NCBI RefSeq assembly: GCF_001891125.1
Contig: NZ_CP015247.1
Location: 1,506,501-1,570,500 of the forward strand
Direction: 5' to 3'
DNA: 64,000 nt
DNA from: Leuconostoc suionicum
GTDB taxonomy: Bacteria; Bacillota; Bacilli; Lactobacillales; Lactobacillaceae
Both the position numbers and the translations under genes were made by a program. The notes beneath the pieces are model-generated. The model saw only the letters and a list, made by a program, of their open reading frames with translations. It did not search any database and was not told where the DNA came from. Shown here in pieces: positions 56,398-64,000 of this stretch. Each line of letters begins with the position of its first letter. Position 1 is the first letter of the stretch.

Positions 56398-57226
56398 GAT
56401 CATTCTCCTTATGATTGAGTTGCTCATAAGTGCGTTCAAGTAGCCTGTCAATATTAATATGTCCGCTAATTTCGGCTTGATTTGATCGTTTCAATACTGC
56501 TAAGAACTCAATATTCCCTTGTCCCCCCTTAATTGGCGAGTAAGTTAAGTCCGTAATGCTAAAACCATCATTAACCATCATTTGTGTTACTTTTTGTAAA
56601 ACTTGTTTATGAACAGCTGTATCTTTGATAATACCGTTCTTACCAACATTTTCACGTCCAGCTTCAAACTGTGGTTTAATTAAGGCCACAACATTACCAT
56701 TCATAGTAATAATATTAGCTAGTGCTGGTAAAATAAGTCCCAAAGAAATAAATGAAACATCGATTGTAGCAAATTCTGGTTGCCCGTATTTAAAATCAGC
56801 TAATTTTGAATAGCGAAAGTTTGTATTTTCCATAACTTTCACACGATCATCATTTCGCAACTTCCACGCTAGTTGATTCGTACCCACATCCAGCGCATAA
56901 ACCAGTTTAGCACCATTTTGAAGGGAAACATCAGTAAAACCGCCCGTGGAAGAGCCAATGTCTAACACCGTTTTGTTTTCAACGGTAATATCAAAATCAT
57001 TCAATGCTTTTTCTAACTTCAATCCCCCACGGGATACATATTTTAGCTGTTCACCTTTGAAATGTAGTTCCGTTGTCACGGGAATTTTTTCACCCGCTTT
57101 ATCTAAACGTTCTTCGTTATTGCCAAGAATCTGACCAGCCATCACAGCACGTTTTGCTTGCTCACGTGACTGAAACAATCCTTGTTGGACCAGCAATATA
57201 TCAACACGTTCTTTTTCAATACTCAT
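56390..57226 (-). CDS. tlyA: TlyA-family rRNA (2'-O) methyltransferase
   Basis: This 278-residue protein has an N-terminal S4 RNA-binding domain (ERVDILLVQQGLFQSREQAKRAVMAG) and an FtsJ-like methyltransferase domain with KTVLDIGSSTGGFTDV, VYALDVGTNQL and IKPQFEAG. TlyA enzymes methylate 16S and/or 23S rRNA cytidines; YqxC is the Bacillus counterpart. The start overlaps ispA by four bases and the end overlaps argR by eight, so the operon is tightly packed. Confidence 0.93.
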   Translation of the reverse strand: MSIEKERVDILLVQQGLFQSREQAKRAVMAGQILGNNEERLDKAGEKIPVTTELHFKGEQLKYVSRGGLKLEKALNDFDITVENKTVLDIGSSTGGFTDVSLQNGAKLVYALDVGTNQLAWKLRNDDRVKVMENTNFRYSKLADFKYGQPEFATIDVSFISLGLILPALANIITMNGNVVALIKPQFEAGRENVGKNGIIKDTAVHKQVLQKVTQMMVNDGFSITDLTYSPIKGGQGNIEFLAVLKRSNQAEISGHINIDRLLERTYEQLNHKENDHE

Positions 57227-58137
57227 TTTTTATCTCCAATTAAACTAACAAAATCATCTAGCAAACGTCGATCAAATTGTTGATCTTGTTCAACAATATT
57301 AGCTAATATTTCTTGTGTTGAGAAGAGGTATTGGTCAAGCATGCTTTGTGCCTCTTTAACACCCACTATATGTGGCAATGAGTTCACATCTTCTAATTGA
57401 TCTTGCTGATAATCGTCTAAATCATCTTGAATTTGAAAGGCCAATCCAAATTTTTCACCAAAATCATACATTGCCTTCTTCGAATCAAAATGAGTATCCT
57501 CAACATTGCCATTTTGATGGGTCACTATTGCGCCCAACGTTGTTGTATATCTTATCAATGCTGCAGTCTTCATGCTATAAACATCATTTAACAGCCAATT
57601 TGGACTAACATTTTGTTCTTCAGTGTGATTATCCATATCATGGAGTTGTCCTAAAACCATTCCTGATCCACCTGCTTCGCGAGCTAAGTTTTGGGTAATT
57701 AATAATAGTTCTTCAATTGGAAGACAATCCTCAGCACTGCATGAACTATTGGCAGTCGCTATGACTTCAAAGGCACCAGTTAATAACGCATCACCGACTA
57801 AAATAGCATTGGCCTCACCATATAATGCATGAACGCTGGGTTTTCCACGCCGAAACATATCATTATCCATTGCCGGCAAATCATCATGAACAAGGGAATA
57901 TGAATGAACCCATTCAATTGCCGTTGCTACCTTCAATATACTTGGTGTGATTGATTTTCCAAAACTTGCAACAACTGCTAATGTCAGCAATGGCCGGAGT
58001 CTTTTACCACCATTCAAAACTGCATACTTCATCATAGCAACTAAATCGGAATCCAGGGAAGCCATTGATAAATCATCTTCCAATTGTTGATTAATTTTTG
58101 GGAGCCATTCTTTTTGGAAACTTTTTAAATCAATCAT
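57223..58137 (-). CDS. ispA: Geranyl/farnesyl diphosphate synthase
   Basis: This 304-residue prenyltransferase has the two aspartate-rich motifs, [20 protein letters not shown] and [13 protein letters not shown], and the substrate region [12 protein letters not shown]. It makes farnesyl diphosphate for undecaprenyl carrier and quinone synthesis. It overlaps xseB by eight bases and tlyA by four, the standard xseAB-ispA arrangement. Confidence 0.94.
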
Positions 58138-58354
58138 TAGTTAATTCCAAATCTGATAATTCATCATCATTATCTATAACTTTTGCCAATGTATCCTCAG
58201 CATCCTTCAATGTCTTTTGTAAATCTTTAACTAAACCAACGCCGGTTTGAAAGTCAGCCAAAGCCGTTTCCAAGGGACGATCGCCCTTTTCTAGCTGACT
58301 AACGATACTTTCTAATTGTTGTAACTTATCTTCAAATGTAGGTTGTTCACTCAT
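58130..58354 (-). CDS. xseB: Exodeoxyribonuclease VII small subunit
   Basis: This 74-residue helical protein contains [37 protein letters not shown], the XseB signature. It binds XseA in ExoVII, which degrades single-stranded DNA to oligonucleotides. It overlaps xseA by eight bases and ispA by eight. Confidence 0.95.
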
Positions 58355-59624
58355 GCTGTACTCCTGTTATTTTTGCCGTGGCATGCCCATCAGAAAAGCG
58401 CATGTCGACTTCATCATTAAATTTAATACTTGTTGTGCTACGAACTACTTTATTGTTATGCTCAACAATTGCATAACCACTGGATAATATTTTCAAAGGG
58501 CTTACTAAGTCTAATTTAGTACTTAATAATTGTAATCTTTCTTGTACAGGTTGCAATAAACTACGTTGTAACTGTTGTTGTCGTTGCAATATTGCCGACA
58601 ATTTGTGTTCTTCATTAATTACTTTTTGTTTTGTTAGCTGTTGCAGTGAATGCGATAACTGATCTATTCGTTGATTATACCCCGTGTATAAACGATCCGG
58701 TTGCTGAAAAATAACATGCGTTGCAACTCGATTTAATCGTTGTTGTCTCATGTCAATCATCTGTTTAATCCGTGATATTTGCCGTAAATGTAATTCTTGC
58801 AAACGAGTGGTCAATTGTTGTAATGTTACCGGTGTCGCTAATTCAGCTGCGGCCGTCGGCGTAGCCGCACGTCGATCAGAAACAAAATCAACTAAGGTAT
58901 TATCTGTCTCATGTCCAACTGAACTAATCACCGGAGTCTGCATACTAGCAACAGTTCGCGCCAAATTTTCATCATTAAAAGCCCACAAATCTTCAATAGA
59001 ACCACCGCCACGTCCAACAATTAACGTGTCAAAATCCATATTATCAATACGTTGGAGTTGCCGAATAATTGTTGGCGCTGCCTTTTCGCCCTGCACCACT
59101 GCTGGAAATAAAATAACCTGAGCACTTGGAAAACGTCGTTGCACCGTACGAGCAATATCTTCAATAACTGCCCCAGTTGGTGAAGTAATTACCGCTATTT
59201 TTTTAGGGAATAACGGTATTTGTTTTTTGGGCAAATCAAACAATCCTTCGGTCTGTAATTTGCGCTTTAGTTGTTCATAAGCTAAAAAGAGTTCACCAAC
59301 GCCGTCAGGAGTCATTGATTCCAAAATAATGGAATATGAGCCCCGTGGTTCATATATTTCCACCCGTCCAATCGCATTAATCTTCATTCCCTCTTCAGGC
59401 TGAAATTTAATGCGCCGTTCATAGCCAAACATTGATGCATTAATCACAGCATTGCTTTCACTATCCTTAATAGAAAAATATAAATGTGGGCCGCGACGGC
59501 GACCCATATTAGAAATTTCACCGGTAACATAGACTTTGGCTAAATACGGATCAGCATCAAATTTTCTTTTTAAATAAGCACTCAATGCACTGACCGTTAA
59601 GTACTGATTTTGTTCTTTTTCCAT
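58347..59624 (-). CDS. xseA: Exodeoxyribonuclease VII large subunit
   Basis: This 425-residue protein has an N-terminal OB fold ([28 protein letters not shown]), a catalytic part with [37 protein letters not shown] and [24 protein letters not shown], and C-terminal coiled coils. It is the first gene of the xseA-recN operon. A TATAAT near 59671 could be the -10 of its own promoter, downstream of the structured RNA and its terminator. Confidence 0.95.
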
Positions 59625-59691
59625 TTTTCCTTTAAGCCTACTTAATTCAATAACATGTAAATTCTACTACAATTATACATTAAAATCTGCA

Positions 59692-59721
59692 TAAAAAAAC
59701 AACTAACCTAAGTTAGTTGTT
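59692..59721 (-). terminator. Terminator of the structured RNA
   Basis: On the minus strand AACAACTAAC, loop TTAG and GTTAGTTGTT form a perfect 10-bp stem with a T-run. Confidence 0.88.
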
Positions 59722-59931
59722 AGTTTGGCATGCCAGATTCGCTCTGGCTGGCGGCTATTGATTGTCACATCAATAACAAAGTCGCGTCACCACAGTGCAA
59801 GCACTGTTAGTCAAGTGAGATGAGCGAGTTCCACAACAACACCCATCACCTACATCTATACGAGACTTGTGATTGAACACAGTAGGCCGCAATCAGCGCT
59901 AATTTTTCAAGCGCTTCGACTCATCGCATGC
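59692..59931 (-). ncRNA. Unidentified structured RNA of about 240 nt with own promoter and terminator
   Basis: A minus-strand transcript from the promoter at 59936-59964 to the terminator at 59692-59721 contains no credible ORF and several perfect stems. GCATGC (59931-59926) can pair with GCATGC (59733-59728) to close the molecule. AGCGCT repeats around an A/T loop near 59910. GCGGC pairs with GCCGC, CCTAC with GTAGG, ACAGTGC with GCACTGT and ATTGAT with ATCAAT. A final GCCAGA-loop-TCTGGC lies near 59750-59733. I looked for RNase P, tmRNA, SRP RNA and T-box signatures without a convincing match. 6S RNA cannot be excluded. It lies between xseA and a divergent small gene. Confidence 0.75.
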
Positions 59932-59935
59932 TTTA

Positions 59936-59964
59936 ATTATATCAATAAATCATAAAATAGTCAA
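59936..59964 (-). promoter_or_regulatory. Promoter of the structured RNA
   Basis: On the minus strand TTGACT (59964-59959), a 17-base spacer and a perfect TATAAT (59941-59936) put the start at about 59930, at the first bases of the closing stem. Confidence 0.8.
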
Positions 59965-60007
59965 AAACTATTCTAATTATTTCAGTATAACCAAACAAGT
60001 AGTTTCG

Positions 60008-60036
60008 TTTACACACACGAGCCAAATCGTTATAAT
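60008..60036 (+). promoter_or_regulatory. Promoter of the small gene at 60044
   Basis: TTTACA, a 17-base spacer and a perfect TATAAT. The -10 box ends 7 bases before the ATG, so transcription should begin at or beside the start codon. Confidence 0.7.
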
Positions 60037-60043
60037 TATAACC

Positions 60044-60298
60044 ATGATAAAATTAACGAAGCTTGAAAAAAAATACATTGACCGCATTGCTAATCCCACT
60101 AAAACAGCCTTAGAGGATTTAATTGTGCCTATATCTGATTTAAACGATAAGGCTAACCTAGCTCAATATACTATCGACACCTACGACTTAGGGGAACTAA
60201 ACAATGTCAAAACCACGGTTTCAAAACATATCTTAGACTTTACCTGTCTAGACGATAATAAGCTCTTGCATGTAACTGGTTATATTGAGACCGACTAA
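60044..60298 (+). CDS. Unknown 84-residue protein, probably from a leaderless mRNA
   Basis: This is a soluble protein with no membrane segment: a basic helical start (IKLTKLEKKYIDRIANPTKTA), then an acidic, beta-rich half (DTYDLGELNNVKTTVSKHILDFT). I do not recognise a family. The ATG is 7 bases after a consensus -10 box, and no Shine-Dalgarno precedes it, so the mRNA is probably leaderless. It is divergent from the structured RNA and convergent with the next gene, with only 10 bases between stops and no terminator visible between them. Confidence 0.65.
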   Translation: MIKLTKLEKKYIDRIANPTKTALEDLIVPISDLNDKANLAQYTIDTYDLGELNNVKTTVSKHILDFTCLDDNKLLHVTGYIETD

Positions 60299-60308
60299 GG
60301 AAAGTTGC

Positions 60309-60794
60309 TTATTCCTCAATAACCACATCTTCCTTTTCCGCTTGTTTTTGTTCATCAACAATATGTTCAAGTTGGTCATTAAACCATGTGGAAATTTTAG
60401 CCTTCACACTCTCAGAATCATCTATGTATGTGGCAACGGAGCTTGCTAATGAAATTTTCAAATGGGACTGACTCTCAAATTCATTTTCAGCAATCATATA
60501 CAGATTGACATCTAATGCGTCTTTTTCTTGCCAAATCAATTTTCGTAATTGGTTTTGATAGCGTAAGGGTAAATTAATGACATTAGTTTCAACACTTAAT
60601 GTCGTCCCCGTGGATTCTACCCCGCCATTAATCTGCAACTCAATATGTATAAAGTCATCATTTTCAATATGTGAATCAATTTCTGAAAAAAGCGCATCAA
60701 GCGGAATTGTTTCGTCATCAGCTACGTCTATTCTTTTGGTATAGAATGTTTCGTTTTCGATATTGGCTAATGCACGTTCACCTGTAATTTGCAT
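60309..60794 (-). CDS. Unknown cytosolic protein, 161 residues
   Basis: This is an acidic protein with no signal peptide or helix long enough for a membrane span: MQITGERALANIENETFYTKR, a central beta-rich part with FIHIELQINGGVESTGTTLSVETN, then a helical tail ending DEQKQAEKEDVVIEE. I do not recognise it; DUF1149-like proteins of lactobacilli were considered but not supported. The ATG at 60794 has AAAAGGGG before it, so the 25-codon extension is rejected. It ends 10 bases from the convergent small gene. Confidence 0.7.
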   Translation of the reverse strand: MQITGERALANIENETFYTKRIDVADDETIPLDALFSEIDSHIENDDFIHIELQINGGVESTGTTLSVETNVINLPLRYQNQLRKLIWQEKDALDVNLYMIAENEFESQSHLKISLASSVATYIDDSESVKAKISTWFNDQLEHIVDEQKQAEKEDVVIEE

Positions 60795-60877
60795 CAAAAA
60801 TCCCCTTTTATTTTCGTAATAATAATTTTTCTCAAAGTTTCTTTCTATTATAAACACAATTAACAACAAATACCAAA

Positions 60878-60906
60878 ATAAAAAGAGCTCAAATGAACTC
60901 TTTTTT
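60878..60906 (-). terminator. Terminator after glmU
   Basis: On the minus strand AAAAAGAG and CTCTTTTT enclose a short loop with inner complementarity (TTCA/TGAG), followed by T-rich sequence. It lies next to the glmU stop. Confidence 0.8.
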
Positions 60907-60908
60907 AT

Positions 60909-62282
60909 TTAAAATTTATGTGGCATGTGATGCCAGAAATCTTCTTTATTGGTCTGACGTGTACGGGCAATCCCCATTGCATGTTCTGGTATGTCATTTG
61001 TAATTGTTGACCCAGCAGCAGTAATAGATTCTTGGGCAATGTTAACTGGTGCAACGATTTTGGTATTTGAGCCAATAAACGCGCGATCTCCTACAGTTGA
61101 GTTAAACTTATTCACCCCATCGTAATTAACAAATATCGTACCTGCTCCAATATTAACATCTTGACCAACAGTGGCATTCCCTATGTAAGTAAGATGTCCT
61201 GATTTAGTGTTTTTACCCAATTTAGCATTCTTGACTTCAACGAAATTACCAACATGAACGTTATCATCTAAGTGAGCAGCCGGTCGCAAATGTGCGTATG
61301 GGCCCACTGTCGTGCCATTTTGTAGGATAGCATCTTCAATGTGCGATGATGTAATCACATTATTGTCACCAACCACACTATTTACGATTCGTGACCCTTG
61401 TGTAATGGTATTATTTACGCCGATGGTTGTTTTGCCTAAAATAGTTACACCACCCTCAATTAAGGTGTCAGGACCTATTTTAACTGTTGAATCAATATAT
61501 GTATTCGCTGGATCTAATAGTTCAACGCCATCAACCATTAATTGATGATTAATTCTTTCGTGCATGACGCGGTTAGCTGTTGCCAATGCTACTCGATCAT
61601 TAACTCCTAATGACTCTGTAAAGTCTTGGAGTGTGTGTGCACCAATCTGTTCTCCTGAGCGTCGCAGAATGTTAAGCGTGTCAGGTAAGTAGTATTCGCC
61701 TTGCGCATTATTATTTTGTACTTTTGCTAGTGATTCAAATAATAAACGATTATTGAATACATATACGCCAGTATTAATTTCTTTAATACGACGTTCTGTG
61801 ATACTAGCATCTTTTTGTTCAATAATTTTCTGAACTGTCTCATCTTCTCCGCGAACAATGCGACCGTACCCAGTAGGATCATCAGCAATGGCAGTTAGTA
61901 CAGTCACAGCGTTATTTGAACGTTCATGCTCTGCAATGAAACCTTGTAAGGTTTCTGAACGAAACATTGGCGTGTCACCAGACATAATTAGGGTGACACC
62001 ATCGCTGTCTTTAAGTGCTGCTTCAGCTTGACGCACAGCATGACCAGTACCAAGTTGTTGAGATTGAAGTACAAATGAACTACGATCACCGACATGTTCT
62101 TGGACACGTTCAGCGCCAACCCCAATAACAGTGATTAACTTATCCGTCTTAAGTGGTTCGACAGCGTCTAGTACCCAGTCAATCATCGTTTGCCCAGCCA
62201 CACTATGCAACACTTTTGGGGTTGTTGACTTCATTCTTGAGCCATTTCCTGCTGCCAATATTAATACGTTTATATTGCTCAT
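60909..62282 (-). CDS. glmU: Bifunctional GlmU: uridyltransferase / acetyltransferase
   Basis: This 457-residue protein has an N-terminal uridyltransferase (LILAAGNGSRMKSTTPKVLHSVAG, then LIMSGDTPMF) and a C-terminal left-handed beta helix with repeated GDNNVITSSHIEDAI and NVHVGNFVEVKNA hexapeptides and IGNATVGQDVNIGAG. It acetylates glucosamine-1-phosphate and couples it to UTP, completing the UDP-GlcNAc route begun by GlmM at 15971. It lies 6 bases after purR and shares its transcript. Confidence 0.97.
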   Translation of the reverse strand: MSNINVLILAAGNGSRMKSTTPKVLHSVAGQTMIDWVLDAVEPLKTDKLITVIGVGAERVQEHVGDRSSFVLQSQQLGTGHAVRQAEAALKDSDGVTLIMSGDTPMFRSETLQGFIAEHERSNNAVTVLTAIADDPTGYGRIVRGEDETVQKIIEQKDASITERRIKEINTGVYVFNNRLLFESLAKVQNNNAQGEYYLPDTLNILRRSGEQIGAHTLQDFTESLGVNDRVALATANRVMHERINHQLMVDGVELLDPANTYIDSTVKIGPDTLIEGGVTILGKTTIGVNNTITQGSRIVNSVVGDNNVITSSHIEDAILQNGTTVGPYAHLRPAAHLDDNVHVGNFVEVKNAKLGKNTKSGHLTYIGNATVGQDVNIGAGTIFVNYDGVNKFNSTVGDRAFIGSNTKIVAPVNIAQESITAAGSTITNDIPEHAMGIARTRQTNKEDFWHHMPHKF

Positions 62283-62288
62283 GTTTAA

Positions 62289-63122
62289 TTAAGCCTCATG
62301 TTTAAATATTTCGTTCAAGTAATTACCCGGCGTAACCAAAATTGGATCACCATTTTTTAAGTTTGTGTCGACATGCAATAATGATGTGAAGTGATCAAGT
62401 AATCTGGTTGTTGAACGGCCTTCAGCAAATACTGCAGTACCAACCACCGTACCATCAAATTCACCGACCAAGGTTTGCATCCCTTGAATTGTTCCACCAG
62501 CTTTCATAAAGTCATCTACGACCAGCACACGTGACCCTGTACGTAATGAGCGACGAGACAATTCCATTTTTTCGACACGCTTTGATGATCCAGTCAAATA
62601 ATTGACAGACACAGTCGGACCTTCGGTAACTTTCGCATCGTCGCGAACAATTACAAATGGTACATTTAACTGATCAGCAACAGCTTGTGCCAACGGAACG
62701 CCTTTAGTCGCTGCAGTCATGACAGCATCAATATCATCACGTATATATTGTGTTGCAATTAAACGCCCAGCTTGTCGTAAAATATCAGGACGACCTAATA
62801 AATCAGATAGATAGACATACCCCCCAGGCAATACGCGTGTCTCATCATTTACTAACCGGCAAATATCGTCAATAAACTCTGCTGCTTCGGACTCAGTCAT
62901 ATAAGGAATAAAACGTGCTCCACCAGCAGCACCAGGCACCGTCTCCAATAGACCTGTACCACGTTCTTGGAATGTACGCTTGAGTATTGATAGATCCTCA
63001 GAAATTGATGACTTAGCCGATTCATACCTTTTGGAAAAATAAGATAAAGATATCAATTTGCGTGGGCGCTCAAGCATATAGCGCGCCATATCGACTAACC
63101 GGTCAGAACGACGTGTTTTCAT
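62289..63122 (-). CDS. purR: Purine operon repressor PurR
   Basis: This 277-residue protein has an N-terminal winged helix (RRSDRLVDMARYMLERPRKLISLSYF) and a phosphoribosyltransferase-fold effector domain with SRVLVVDDFMKAGGTIQGM, the PRPP motif. It senses PRPP and controls purine genes. The ATG at 63122 is 38 bases from the only good Shine-Dalgarno (AGGAGG, 63166-63161). The gap contains CGAAC-16-GTTCG, which could be a hairpin or a PurR operator. It is upstream of glmU. Confidence 0.95.
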   Translation of the reverse strand: MKTRRSDRLVDMARYMLERPRKLISLSYFSKRYESAKSSISEDLSILKRTFQERGTGLLETVPGAAGGARFIPYMTESEAAEFIDDICRLVNDETRVLPGGYVYLSDLLGRPDILRQAGRLIATQYIRDDIDAVMTAATKGVPLAQAVADQLNVPFVIVRDDAKVTEGPTVSVNYLTGSSKRVEKMELSRRSLRTGSRVLVVDDFMKAGGTIQGMQTLVGEFDGTVVGTAVFAEGRSTTRLLDHFTSLLHVDTNLKNGDPILVTPGNYLNEIFKHEA

Positions 63123-63131
63123 GATGTGTGA

Positions 63132-63157
63132 CGAACCAAAAAAGTTATTTTAGTTCG
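63132..63157 (-). promoter_or_regulatory. CGAAC-N16-GTTCG dyad in the purR leader
   Basis: The half-sites CGAAC (63132-63136) and GTTCG (63153-63157) are separated by 16 bases with inner AAAA/TTTT pairing. They lie between AGGAGG and the purR ATG. Paired inverted CGAA-type boxes about 16 bases apart are known PurR operators in Bacillus. As RNA the dyad could also bring the Shine-Dalgarno to about 12 bases from the ATG. Confidence 0.45.
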
Positions 63158-63191
63158 TTTCCTCCTAAACTTTTATTAATATTTACGACTA

Positions 63192-63226
63192 ATTATACCA
63201 TTTTTATTTTCTAATTGTTCGGAAAC
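63192..63226 (-). promoter_or_regulatory. purR promoter with a PurBox-like sequence
   Basis: On the minus strand TATAAT (63197-63192) with an upstream TG one base away is an extended -10 box. GTTTCCGAACAAT (63226-63214) matches 12 of 13 positions of the PurBox AWWWCCGAACWWT and covers the -35 region, so autoregulation is likely. It overlaps the stop of the upstream permease gene by one base. Confidence 0.6.
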
Positions 63227-63999
63227 TAGGCATTTCGTTTAAATTGCCATATTGAAACAAGATAAATTATTACCTCTATAATAGCTATAAAAAAACTGGT
63301 TGGTAAATTTGTTAAATAAGCAATTGTCAAGCCAATCCACGTACCGAACAAAGCGAAGACAATGGCCATCCCCATAAGTTGCAACGTCGTTTTAGCATAA
63401 TATTTTGCGCTCGCCGCTGGTAATGTTACCAGCACAAATATAAGTAAGGATCCTACCAATTGTGATGAAATACTAATCGATAATGCAATCATGATTAAAA
63501 AGGTATAGCGCACTGATTTTTGTTTCCATGTTTGAAGAAAAATACCTGCTTCGTCAAATGCTAATTGACGCAAGGAGCGGTAATTGAATAGTAGCGTAAT
63601 TAATACAATTAAGGCTAAAATTATGAGCAAGTATAAATCACGATGACTAATTCCAAGAACCGAACCAAACAGAATGCCAGTAGCGGCATTGGATGATGTA
63701 TGACCCAGTGCTAAAAATAATATTCCCAAACCAATAGCTAATGCAGATACAGCACTTGTGACATTATCATGCTTCGTATATGTTGATTCCAAGGCGCCAA
63801 TGGCCACTGAAGCAACAGAAGTTGCAATCATCATACCCAATAAAGCCGGCCAACCAATCCATAAGCCAAAAGCTGCACCGGCAAAACCTATTTCACTCAA
63901 AGAGTGCGTTAAAAAAGCATAATTTCGCGCCACAACAAATGTACCGATAACCCCAGCAACAATGCTGACAATCGTACCTGCTATGAAAGCATTTTGCAT
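63226..63999 (-). CDS. Zinc/manganese ABC transporter permease (ZnuB/AdcB-type)
   Basis: This 257-residue membrane protein has about eight helices. The start AFIAGTIVSIVAGVIGTFVVARNYAFLTHSLSEIGFAGAAFG and LLFNYRSLRQLAFDEAGI fit metal-uptake ABC-3 permeases. Related systems import Zn or Mn; the metal cannot be told from the permease. The ATPase is expected just right of the window. The stop overlaps the purR promoter region. Confidence 0.88.
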   Translation of the reverse strand: MQNAFIAGTIVSIVAGVIGTFVVARNYAFLTHSLSEIGFAGAAFGLWIGWPALLGMMIATSVASVAIGALESTYTKHDNVTSAVSALAIGLGILFLALGHTSSNAATGILFGSVLGISHRDLYLLIILALIVLITLLFNYRSLRQLAFDEAGIFLQTWKQKSVRYTFLIMIALSISISSQLVGSLLIFVLVTLPAASAKYYAKTTLQLMGMAIVFALFGTWIGLTIAYLTNLPTSFFIAIIEVIIYLVSIWQFKRNA

Positions 64000-64000
64000 A

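Noticed and set aside
59790-59930. T-box-like features in the orphan RNA: GAACUC preceding CUCAUC that pairs with GAUGAG, and UGUGGUGACGCG resembling the T-box core
   Set aside because: There is no AGUA partner strand in the specifier region, and a strong hairpin interrupts the would-be stem I. The core matches only 9 of 12 positions, and the terminator is some 70 bases away and not mutually exclusive with an antiterminator.
1-64000. CRISPR arrays, prophage, insertion sequences, tRNA or rRNA genes
   Set aside because: No regularly spaced repeats, transposase or integrase motifs, terminal inverted repeats, or tRNA/rRNA signatures were seen; the repeated ftsY unit is a microsatellite, not an array.

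Overview
This window is a chromosomal segment of a low-GC Gram-positive lactic acid bacterium, most likely Leuconostoc or a close relative. That placement rests on the protein sequences and on the gene repertoire: GatCAB, CdaAR-GlmM, ComEA/EC, a PurR with a phosphoribosyltransferase fold, a histidine T-box and NCS2/MATE transporters. It is an inference, not a database match. Nearly everything is on the minus strand. The plus strand carries rpsO-rpsT, a MATE exporter with an NCS2 permease, a broken AraC gene and one small unknown gene.

Layout, left to right. 1-1215: start of a histidine operon (hisZ, cut by the window edge) behind a promoter and a T-box leader whose discriminator-reading base (G) fits tRNA-His. 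1294-6297: a compact cyclic-di-GMP exopolysaccharide module of four minus-strand genes: GH8 hydrolase, BcsA-like glycosyltransferase with a C-terminal PilZ domain, EAL protein and membrane GGDEF cyclase. 6325-15860: hisK, a Cof-type HAD phosphatase, a 59-residue membrane protein, then ffh-ylxM-ftsY-smc-rnc (protein targeting and chromosome organisation). The ftsY gene carries 32 copies of a six-base repeat. 15902-22233: murB, a CPA1 antiporter, cdaA, cdaR and glmM, joining cell-wall precursor supply to cyclic-di-AMP. 22333-26592: ndk with an unusual control region, a YehS-like gene, csbD, and then a decayed patch (GT2 gene, AraC gene and DUF1304 gene, each frameshifted). 26627-37397: a MazG-like gene, mutL-mutS, rlmD, dagK and gatB-gatA-gatC. 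37469-38225: rpsO-rpsT. 38224-51027: cshB-nrnA, dinB, holA-comEC-comEA, and a block of sepM-coaD-rsmD-ylbG-ftsW-pepA-gpmA. 51369-54185: MATE exporter and NCS2 purine permease. 54238-59624: recN-argR-tlyA-ispA-xseB-xseA. 59692-59964: an apparently free-standing structured RNA with its own promoter and terminator that I cannot assign to a family. 60044-63999: two unknown genes, glmU, purR with a PurBox-like promoter, and the permease of a zinc/manganese ABC transporter.

The points most worth attention are the self-contained c-di-GMP polysaccharide module, the orphan structured RNA, the histidine T-box, the ftsY microsatellite, the cluster of four single-base lesions at 24.9-26.6 kb, the stacked cre/promoter/palindrome in front of ndk, and two genes (ffh, purR) whose Shine-Dalgarno sequence is separated from the start codon by a hairpin-forming spacer. 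All coordinates and motifs were read by eye. No alignment, folding program or database search was run.
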